From positions 1-16,053 of the forward strand of contig CAJUFW010000067.1 in NCBI GenBank assembly GCA_910585655.1: a stretch of 16,053 bases of DNA, read 5' to 3'. Shown piece by piece: positions 1 through 6,014 of the stretch. The DNA comes from an uncultured Lachnospiraceae bacterium. Lineage in GTDB: Bacteria; Bacillota_A; Clostridia; Lachnospirales; Lachnospiraceae. The notes beneath the pieces are model-generated. The model had not been told where the DNA came from and ran no database searches. It saw only the letters and a program-made list of their open reading frames with translations. Each line of letters starts with the position of its first letter. Position 1 is the first letter of the stretch. The position numbers were made by a program, and so were the translations under genes.

Positions 1-9
1 TCTTATAAA

Positions 10-116
10 GCAGCCGGTTTGGTTTTTTATATCGTATCTTATTCAGAAACGGAAGCGCAAGGAATGTAGAAAGCCCCGGCTGCGGATTGTCACCCTTATG
101 TATCGCTTCCGTTTCT
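10..116. repeat. Two interleaved inverted repeats at the 3' end of the transglutaminase gene
   Basis: Two perfect inverted repeats overlap here. The first has 8-base arms GCAGCCGG (10-17) and CCGGCTGC (76-83). The second has 13-base arms AGAAACGGAAGCG (45-57) and CGCTTCCGTTTCT (104-116). Their order is A-B-A'-B', so both pairings together would form an H-type pseudoknot, and either alone a hairpin. The 104-116 arm lies inside the last codons of the upstream minus-strand gene, whose stop codon is at 96-98. The rest of 1-95 shows no gene. A T6 run at 23-28 lies on the plus strand, but no canonical stem plus T-tract follows either arm. It may be a terminator-like or decay-protecting 3' structure, or an insertion scar; that role is inferred. 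Confidence 0.5.
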
Positions 117-2579
117 ATTAGTATACGTATTCTTTGGAAATTGGTTCCTGCTCCACCAATAAAGCGCATACTTCCATCCTTTTTTCCGTTTCAGCAATGC
201 CAAAAGCTCCTGACGTTCTTTTGCTGCCTCCTCTAACATTTCCTCCGTTACGGCTCTTTTCCCATAGACTACCTCCTCATAATATCCGATAAACAGGAGC
301 GGAAGCGCTACAGCCTCAGCCTCCAAAAGCCGCTCTCCTCTCTTCTGAAGCTCTTCCAACGTCTCCGGGCAGGCGGCGTCCGAAGTCTTTCCGGACAGTC
401 CCAGCCAATCCAAGATCTGCAGATTCCACTGCAAATTGACACGTAGTTTCTCTACCAGCTCCATATTCCGGTAGCGGAACCGACAGAAAAGACGGTTTAG
501 CAAAAGCAGCAAAAGCCCGCTAGCGAACACCGCTGCCAACGCCAGACCAGCAATTTCGGATATCCGTTTCGCCATCTTCCAGCTCCAAAGCTTCCCCCAA
601 ATGCCAACCTGCTGCTCCTCTTCTTCCACAAGTGTTTCTTTCTCTGGGGGACTATTTTCTTTCTCCCCGGAGAAATAGCCCGAAGGATTGGTTTCCTGAC
701 CGTGTTCACCGCTTATCCCATCCTGTTTTACTCCCTCTTTCTCTCCGCCTGCCACCGTCTGCGAAGTAGCCCACGGCGTATAACGCAGCCCGCCATACCC
801 TGGTGTCGGTTCAAATGGAATCCAGCCTATTCCCTCAAAATAAACCTCCGACCAGGCATGTGCCATATTGGAATAAACCAACAACTCTCCCTCCCGACCA
901 TAAAGGGCTGTATCCTGTGTCGGCACCAAAAAACCCTCCACATAGCGAGCCGGAATTCCTGCCGCCCGTGCCAGCAGGGCAAACGCCGTCGCAAAATACG
1001 TACAATATCCCTGCCTGCTTTCGGATAAAAAATACTCCAAAAAGCTTTCCTCATCCTTTACCGTCTCCGGCATCTTTCCCGGCGTCCTGGTATAAGTAAA
1101 CTCAGACAACTCTTGTTCTATCGCCAAAAGCGTCTCCACTTTAGACGACGTAGACAGCCTTTCCTGAGAAACGACCGCTTCCGGCAGGTACGTATCATAA
1201 ACATACTGTCGGTATGCTTCCATCGTTTCCCAGTCCGTCTGCTCTCCGGTTCGCCGCTCATATTCTAACAACGCCTGCTCCCACAGGATATCTCTGGAAG
1301 GTTCCGGCTGACCCGTCTTTTCCATTTCTTCTAAAAACCGTAGAAATTCCGGCTGCCCTAAATTTATCTGAAAATATTCGATTTGATATTCTGTTCCATA
1401 GCCCCTTTTCTTTTTCCATACCAGATCCCCGCCCAAATCAGAAAAATCCAGTCCTCTGCCGCCCTGCAGCTCCCATAGCTTCAAAGGCTGAAATACATAT
1501 TGGGTGTTAAAATACCCGTAACGAATCGTCAGATCCGTCCTCCCCAAATAATCCCTCATATGTTTCTCATCAAAGCTTCTGGCAGCATACAAGGTTTCCA
1601 ATGTATCCAAAAAACGCTCCTGCGGAAAACCTTCTGCCTCCTGTTTCCACTGCCTGCCGTCAAAGGTATCATACACTCTTCCGCTCAAATAAAGATTTGT
1701 TCGCAGCTTTCCTTCACTCTGAATAGACATCACTGCCTGCGCCTTCTCGCGGACACCCTCCTGCAGCGAACCCTCCCCTGAAAAACCGGAAAACGCCACG
1801 CCAAAGTCCTCCTTATCTCCCCGGACGGCATCCTGCGCCGCGATCACAAACGACTCCTTTATTTGAGTATAGAGCTTCTGCACCCAGCTCCAGTCATAAG
1901 GTTCCTTTGGTACAGGCATGGAAAAAAGCAGCAAAACATACCCTGCCAAAAAAGGAGAGATCCAGATCAAATAGGCTCTCTGGCTGCGTTTTCTTACCTT
2001 GTTCCAATGGCTTTCTATTCCTTCCATCGCTACCATCACCAGATAGCCCGTCAAAAGAGCCATACCCAGATGCCCCAGTTCCGTCCGTGTCAAAAGGCAG
2101 ACCACCAGTGCAGTCAGCAGCAGCACGGCAAATCCGTTTTTCACAGCGGGAAACTGTTCCAATAGCAACTGCAAAAGATAACAAACTATCGTAATCAAAC
2201 CGGTCTGGAGCAACCCATACCAATACAGACGCGCTCTCCAAGCAGCCTGCGCCTCTTCGGCTATCGGTACTCCCTCGCTTCCTGCCAGCCACTGCATATA
2301 CGATCGTAAAAAAGAGCCCGTTTGTTTTATCCCTATTGCCGTCGCCACAAATCCAAAGCAAATAAAAACAGCCAGCAGAAAAAACCATTTTTTCTGACCG
2401 CTTAAAAAATGAACCGCCAGCAAAAACAGCAGTACCATAAGAACCACCAGCACATGCCAGCCTCCCGGATTCTCCACACCCAAAAACCGCCCGGCGCCAA
2501 ATAAAGCAGCCAGCGTCAGCAGTAAAACATTTCCAAATCGATATAACTCTCGTTCTCCGATACGGATACTCCCTCTCAT
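96..2579 (-). CDS. Membrane-anchored transglutaminase-like protein (TgpA/DUF3488-type, DUF4129 C-terminus)
   Basis: This 827-residue protein has six or seven N-terminal membrane segments between residues 16 and 222. A large extracytoplasmic part follows, then a transglutaminase core around 480-600, one TM at about 675-697 and a cytoplasmic tail resembling DUF4129. The core shows the papain-like triad: Cys526 in GYCTYFA, His574 in AHAWSEVYF, and Glu590 in GWIPFEPTP where many relatives have Asp. A charged, low-complexity stretch (about 610-656) links the core to the last TM. The start is the ATG of a TAATG overlap with the DUF58 stop, with GGAGGGAG upstream, so translation is probably coupled. 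It is the last gene of the MoxR-DUF58-transglutaminase operon. Proteins of this family are envelope-associated and their substrates are mostly unknown. Transglutaminase, protease or peptidoglycan-linked activity are all possible. The family call is firm; the reaction is not. Confidence 0.9.
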   Translation of the reverse strand: MRGSIRIGERELYRFGNVLLLTLAALFGAGRFLGVENPGGWHVLVVLMVLLFLLAVHFLSGQKKWFFLLAVFICFGFVATAIGIKQTGSFLRSYMQWLAGSEGVPIAEEAQAAWRARLYWYGLLQTGLITIVCYLLQLLLEQFPAVKNGFAVLLLTALVVCLLTRTELGHLGMALLTGYLVMVAMEGIESHWNKVRKRSQRAYLIWISPFLAGYVLLLFSMPVPKEPYDWSWVQKLYTQIKESFVIAAQDAVRGDKEDFGVAFSGFSGEGSLQEGVREKAQAVMSIQSEGKLRTNLYLSGRVYDTFDGRQWKQEAEGFPQERFLDTLETLYAARSFDEKHMRDYLGRTDLTIRYGYFNTQYVFQPLKLWELQGGRGLDFSDLGGDLVWKKKRGYGTEYQIEYFQINLGQPEFLRFLEEMEKTGQPEPSRDILWEQALLEYERRTGEQTDWETMEAYRQYVYDTYLPEAVVSQERLSTSSKVETLLAIEQELSEFTYTRTPGKMPETVKDEESFLEYFLSESRQGYCTYFATAFALLARAAGIPARYVEGFLVPTQDTALYGREGELLVYSNMAHAWSEVYFEGIGWIPFEPTPGYGGLRYTPWATSQTVAGGEKEGVKQDGISGEHGQETNPSGYFSGEKENSPPEKETLVEEEEQQVGIWGKLWSWKMAKRISEIAGLALAAVFASGLLLLLLNRLFCRFRYRNMELVEKLRVNLQWNLQILDWLGLSGKTSDAACPETLEELQKRGERLLEAEAVALPLLFIGYYEEVVYGKRAVTEEMLEEAAKERQELLALLKRKKGWKYALYWWSRNQFPKNTYTNRNGSDT

Positions 2580-3766
2580 TACAGCACTCCCTCCAACGCC
2601 GCCTCTATCGGCACAACAACGATTCGCCTCCGCTCGCTCCCCTGCCTGAGAAATTCCTCCGACAGATGATCCGTCACTACATAAACTATCACCATCATGC
2701 CGGAAGCTGCCAAACGCTCTGTCGCTGCCAAAATGCGGTTATCCAGTTCGTGAAAAATGCCAAACACCAGCTTACTTCCCCAAAACACGCCCTGCTCCAC
2801 CGCCTGGCAGAAGCGTTCCGCCGAATCCTCCCACTCCTGAAACACCAGCTCTGCAGCCCTCTTATAAAACCGGTCAAATTCCTTTACTCCCGAAACCTCC
2901 TGTTTTATAAAAGAGGACTGCCCATAATACACGGAAACACCCAGTTCCCGTCCTGCGAAAAAGAATCCCAACGCCAGCAATACCTCCAGAATCCGATTTT
3001 CCAAAGGCAAATATTGTTTGATTTCCCTGCTGTAACGCCTTGTATCGCAAAAAATAGAAATCCCCTGCCGTTCCTCACCAATCTGCATCCTTACTTTCAG
3101 ACTTTGCTCTCTGGCTGTCGCTTTCCAATGGATTCTTCCTAACGGATCGCCCTCTACATAATCCCGTACCACAATATCCGCCTCCGCTCCGGCGGCTATC
3201 TCTCTTTGCAGACTGGACAGCTCCGGCACATGAACCAATTCCTCCAGCAAAACCAGCCTTGGCAGTACAAAGACCTTGATCGTACTGGGAATGGCATAAC
3301 GCACCCGAAACAGCCGGAAACAGTCCGTTACTACTACTTCTTTGATTCCTACCTCATATTCCCCACGGTACTTACAAACCAGCTTTGTTTCATAAACCAC
3401 TCTGTCACCCGGCAGCAGCTCATATTCCGTATCGCCTGGTAGTTCTTCTACTGAGGAAAAGGAGGAAAACAACCGCACGCCGACGCCGGCAAAGGCAAAC
3501 CAGACATCATTTTGCAGTACAAAAAAGTATGGTACAGGCTGCCCGCATACCATACTCCTACCCTCTGTTTCCTGATAAATTTTAAATCCGCCGTAAACAC
3601 ATAACAAATATACCAAAGAAAGCGCCGGCAGCAGACTGACTCCAAAAAAAAGACCATAGCTGACCACGCCGCCGGATACGCTGATAGCAGCTAAAGACAG
3701 CAGCCAGAAGCCTGCCCAGACCAGCCAACGTAGTCTTATTGTCACCGCACTTATTGTCTTTATCAT
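2579..3766 (-). CDS. DUF58 domain protein
   Basis: This 395-residue protein has two closely spaced N-terminal membrane segments (about 15-33 and 36-58), a beta-rich middle and the DUF58 hallmark at 201-220 (R-D-Y-x-x-G-D-P-x-x-x-I-H-W-K-A-T-A-R-E). DUF58 proteins usually end in a von Willebrand A-like fold. Here the segment after the hallmark contains FCDTRRYS, which is not an intact DxSxS metal site. The ATG has AAGGA about 7 nt upstream. The gene lies 24 nt after the MoxR gene and overlaps the transglutaminase gene by one base (TAATG). The MoxR-DUF58-transglutaminase trio is a widely conserved set. By family analogy the MoxR ATPase may act as a chaperone or remodeller on the DUF58 partner, but the function here is unproven. 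Confidence 0.88.
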   Translation of the reverse strand: MIKTISAVTIRLRWLVWAGFWLLSLAAISVSGGVVSYGLFFGVSLLPALSLVYLLCVYGGFKIYQETEGRSMVCGQPVPYFFVLQNDVWFAFAGVGVRLFSSFSSVEELPGDTEYELLPGDRVVYETKLVCKYRGEYEVGIKEVVVTDCFRLFRVRYAIPSTIKVFVLPRLVLLEELVHVPELSSLQREIAAGAEADIVVRDYVEGDPLGRIHWKATAREQSLKVRMQIGEERQGISIFCDTRRYSREIKQYLPLENRILEVLLALGFFFAGRELGVSVYYGQSSFIKQEVSGVKEFDRFYKRAAELVFQEWEDSAERFCQAVEQGVFWGSKLVFGIFHELDNRILAATERLAASGMMVIVYVVTDHLSEEFLRQGSERRRIVVVPIEAALEGVL

Positions 3767-3790
3767 AGTTCTGTCCTTTTTCCTTTTCCC

Positions 3791-4723
3791 CTACATCGGA
3801 ATTTTTATTTTATGTACCACGTCCTCCAGTAAACTTTCTGCCGTTTCCCGGCGGAGCTTTGCTTCAGCAGATAATACCAACCGATGTGCCAGCACCGGAG
3901 TCACGACAGCCCTTACATCATCCGGCTTTACAAAATCCCGCTCCTGCAAAAAGGCTCTTGCCTGAGAAGCGCATACCAACGCCAGCAGCGCCCTTGGACT
4001 GGCTCCCAGCGCAAAACCAGCCTCTTCTCTGGTGCCAAGCACGATATCTTCCATATAGCCTAATACCGCCTCCTGTACCAGGACTCCCTTCACCTGCTCC
4101 TGCAGCTTTACGATCTCCTCCGCCTGACAGACCGCCTCCACCTTATCCGGAGTATTTCCTGCCAGAAACTGGCTTGCCATCCGCAGCTCTCCTTCCCGAT
4201 CCGGATACCCAATCGAGAGCCGCATCATAAACCGATCCATCTGCGCTTCCGGCAAAGGATATGTTCCTAAAAATTCAATCGGGTTCTCGGTGGCAAGCAC
4301 CAAAAACGGTCTTGGAAGCCGATGGATCGTCCCGTCTACCGTCACTTGCCCTTCTGCCATCGCCTCCAACAGACTGGACTGCGTTTTCGGAGACGTACGG
4401 TTGATTTCATCCGCCAGAAGGATCTGGTTCATCACCGCCCCCGCCCGGTATTCAAACTCCCCGCTTTTCATATTGTAGACCGAAACTCCTGCCACGTCGC
4501 CCGGCAGCGTATCCGGCGTAAACTGAATCCGACCAAAGCTGCAAGCCATACTTTTCGCCAGGACACTTGCCAAGGTAGTCTTTCCTACTCCCGGCACATC
4601 CTCAAGCAGCACATGCCCTCCTGCCAGCAGACAGATTAAAAGACATTCTACTACTTCCTCTTTGCCGACAAAGACCCGGTTAATCGACTCCCGTAACATT
4701 CCTATTCGTGTAGCTTCTTCCAT
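3791..4723 (-). CDS. MoxR-family AAA+ ATPase
   Basis: This is a 310-residue cytosolic AAA+ ATPase of typical MoxR length. It has Walker A EDVPGVGKTT at 41-50 (Lys48), the MoxR segment FTPDTLPGDVAG near 68-79, Walker B ILLADEINR at 101-109 (Asp105, Glu106), and sensor 1 in LATENPIE (Asn147) followed by PLPEAQMDRF. A helical lid domain follows, with the SPRALLAL-type sensor 2 region. The ATG start has GGAGG 7 nt upstream. It is the first gene of the three-gene operon and sits directly below a sigma-A-like promoter. MoxR ATPases act as chaperone-like remodellers of partner proteins, often those with vWA-like domains encoded nearby, here the DUF58 protein. The family assignment is very secure; the client is inferred from context. 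Confidence 0.95.
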   Translation of the reverse strand: MEEATRIGMLRESINRVFVGKEEVVECLLICLLAGGHVLLEDVPGVGKTTLASVLAKSMACSFGRIQFTPDTLPGDVAGVSVYNMKSGEFEYRAGAVMNQILLADEINRTSPKTQSSLLEAMAEGQVTVDGTIHRLPRPFLVLATENPIEFLGTYPLPEAQMDRFMMRLSIGYPDREGELRMASQFLAGNTPDKVEAVCQAEEIVKLQEQVKGVLVQEAVLGYMEDIVLGTREEAGFALGASPRALLALVCASQARAFLQERDFVKPDDVRAVVTPVLAHRLVLSAEAKLRRETAESLLEDVVHKIKIPM

Positions 4724-4738
4724 GGAACTTCCTCCCCC
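4724..4738 (-). promoter_or_regulatory. Ribosome binding site of the MoxR gene
   Basis: On the minus strand a G-rich run ending in GGAGG lies 7 nt before the ATG at 4723. It is a strong site and fixes the start of the first gene of the operon. Confidence 0.75.
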
Positions 4739-4760
4739 CGCTAAAAGCTTCTTTATTTCA

Positions 4761-4790
4761 AGTGTATCCCACCCCCACTACTTTTGTCAA
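4761..4790 (-). promoter_or_regulatory. Sigma-A-type promoter for the MoxR-DUF58-transglutaminase operon
   Basis: On the minus strand a perfect -35 TTGACA (4790-4785) is followed after 18 nt by TACACT (4766-4761), which matches 4 of 6 positions of the -10 consensus. Transcription would start near 4754, giving a leader of roughly 30 nt before the MoxR ATG at 4723. No operator-like repeat is obvious next to it. The promoter lies just downstream of the hairpin at 4804-4838, so the operon is probably insulated from the gene before it. Confidence 0.7.
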
Positions 4791-4803
4791 GTAGGCTGCA
4801 AAA

Positions 4804-4838
4804 CAGGCAGAGTACCAGGAATTCCTGTCCTCTGCCTG
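4804..4838 (-). terminator. Hairpin terminator after the SpoIIQ-like gene (symmetrical, possibly bidirectional)
   Basis: A perfect 9-bp stem, CAGGCAGAG (4804-4812) with CTCTGCCTG (4830-4838), encloses a second perfect palindrome, CAGGAATTCCTG (4816-4827). On the minus strand the stem is preceded by A7 and followed by TTTT, directly after the stop codon of the gene ending at 4847. On the plus strand it is followed by CC and T7, a stronger tail, so it could also stop antisense transcription running into the SpoIIQ-like gene. Confidence 0.8.
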
Positions 4839-4846
4839 CCTTTTTT

Positions 4847-5923
4847 TCATCTTAACAAGAGTAATGGATTGACGGATTCTCCGTTTTGCATTACCTGGAA
4901 ATACAGGTTGCTTCCTTCCTTGCTGTAATAGATAGTCGGTTCTGCCACCTGTGCCAGTACCGTGCCTTCCTCTACCACGTCGCCTACCTGCACATGCAGA
5001 TCCTTTATCTGGGCGTAACGGAGCTGATAGCCGTCCCCGATATCAATCAGGACGCTGTTTCCTAACTCCTCCGTCTCCGTAATCGCCGTTACTACGCCCT
5101 TTGCGCCACAGACGACATCGCTTCCTACTTCTAGGCTAATCATGACAGCCGGATTGCATTTAAACTGCTCCAATGTTTCAAAATAGACCAGTTTTTCCAT
5201 GCTGTAGTTTTTGATAATAGCGCCTTCGGCTGGCCAAAGCAAGCCGTTTTCCTCCTGAAAATGGAGGTTCTGTAAAATGTTTTGGTTAGGCTGTACGGAC
5301 GTAACAGGCTCTGCGGTGTCCGTCTCGCCCTCGGCAGAAGCTACTTCCCCATACTCCGATTCCAGCTCCAGATTTCCTGCCAGATCCTCTCCGATGCCAG
5401 AAGAAGTCTCGCCCTCGGCTAAGCCTGGCTGGTCTTCCTTTGCCACTGTCTCTGTAGAAGTTCCTTCGCCGGCGTCGTCTTTGGCTGTGTCGTCTGTTGC
5501 CACCTCGCCTTGAGTCTTATCCTCCTGCAGCTTCTCTCCCTGCGCCATCTCGTTTTGCGGCGTCTTGTCAGCCGCATCACCCTGGGCTGTTTCACCAGTC
5601 CAGCCGTCCGGAGTAGCGCTGCCTGTGATATCACTGTTTTTGGCAGTCTCCCCGTCCGCCTTTGCGGTCTCACTTCCTGTTGATGTATCCTTCTGCCCGC
5701 CTGTGGCATCCGGCTTTACACCAATGGCACCTTCCCCTGCTGGATTCACCTCTGCTAAATTCCCCGGAGTGTCCTGCTTTGCTAACTCATCCTCACTCTG
5801 TCGTTTAATGGAATTCACATTGGCATAAACCATCGTCAGCACAAATACGGCAAAGATACCTGCAAAAAGTGATACATAAAATCCCTTTGACTTAAAAAAT
5901 GCCGAAACCTTCTCTCGTTTCAC
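4847..5923 (-). CDS. SpoIIQ-like membrane protein with degenerate LytM/M23 domain
   Basis: This is a 358-residue protein when started at GTG 5923. An ATG at 5989 would add 22 residues but has no ribosome binding site, whereas the GTG has AGGTGA 5 nt upstream. It has a short basic N-terminus, one TM helix (about 16-34), an acidic Thr/Gly/Glu/Asp/Ala-rich linker (about 40-216) and a C-terminal LytM-like domain (about 226-358). All four zinc ligands of M23 peptidases appear replaced. The HxxxD site reads N257-PAV-M261 and the HxH site reads N339-L-Y341 within NLYFQV, so peptidase activity is unlikely. SpoIIQ of sporulating Firmicutes has this layout and can be catalytically dead. It works as a forespore anchor and channel partner of SpoIIIAH. 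A non-sporulation envelope role remains possible. The gene stands alone between the permease gene and a terminator. Confidence 0.75.
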   Translation of the reverse strand: MKREKVSAFFKSKGFYVSLFAGIFAVFVLTMVYANVNSIKRQSEDELAKQDTPGNLAEVNPAGEGAIGVKPDATGGQKDTSTGSETAKADGETAKNSDITGSATPDGWTGETAQGDAADKTPQNEMAQGEKLQEDKTQGEVATDDTAKDDAGEGTSTETVAKEDQPGLAEGETSSGIGEDLAGNLELESEYGEVASAEGETDTAEPVTSVQPNQNILQNLHFQEENGLLWPAEGAIIKNYSMEKLVYFETLEQFKCNPAVMISLEVGSDVVCGAKGVVTAITETEELGNSVLIDIGDGYQLRYAQIKDLHVQVGDVVEEGTVLAQVAEPTIYYSKEGSNLYFQVMQNGESVNPLLLLR

Positions 5924-5924
5924 T

Positions 5925-5960
5925 GTTATCACCTCACTTGTATTGTACCCAGGTGATAAC
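5925..5960 (-). promoter_or_regulatory. Perfect 10-bp inverted repeat over the SpoIIQ-like gene's ribosome binding site
   Basis: The arms are GTTATCACCT (5925-5934) and AGGTGATAAC (5951-5960), separated by 16 nt. On the minus strand the gene-proximal arm contains the Shine-Dalgarno AGGTGA (5934-5929), one base from the GTG start region. The spacer holds TACAAT (5947-5942), a -10-like hexamer without a good -35. If transcription starts upstream, the RNA would fold and hide the ribosome binding site. If it starts at this -10, the repeat is better read as an operator. The repeat is seen directly; its role is inferred. Confidence 0.6.
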
Positions 5961-6014
5961 CTTTTATACGGGAATTTCAATTTTCCCATTTGGCAAACTC
6001 TAGCAAATCCACTC

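Noticed and set aside
4724..4846. Possible small gene between the MoxR and SpoIIQ-like genes
   Set aside because: The stretch is explained by a terminator hairpin, a promoter and a ribosome binding site.
5277..5828. Ser/Val/Pro-rich plus-strand open frames opposite the SpoIIQ-like gene
   Set aside because: They mirror the Glu/Thr/Ala/Gly-rich linker codons of the real minus-strand gene and have no start signals.
5979..5987. GGGAAAATT as a sigma-F-type -10 upstream of the SpoIIQ-like gene
   Set aside because: It fits the -10 pattern loosely, but no GTATA/GCATA-like -35 occurs at the right distance; too weak to annotate.
5924..5989. ATG start at 5989 for the SpoIIQ-like gene
   Set aside because: No Shine-Dalgarno precedes it, and the GTG at 5923 has AGGTGA with good spacing just before a typical KREK-TM N-terminus.
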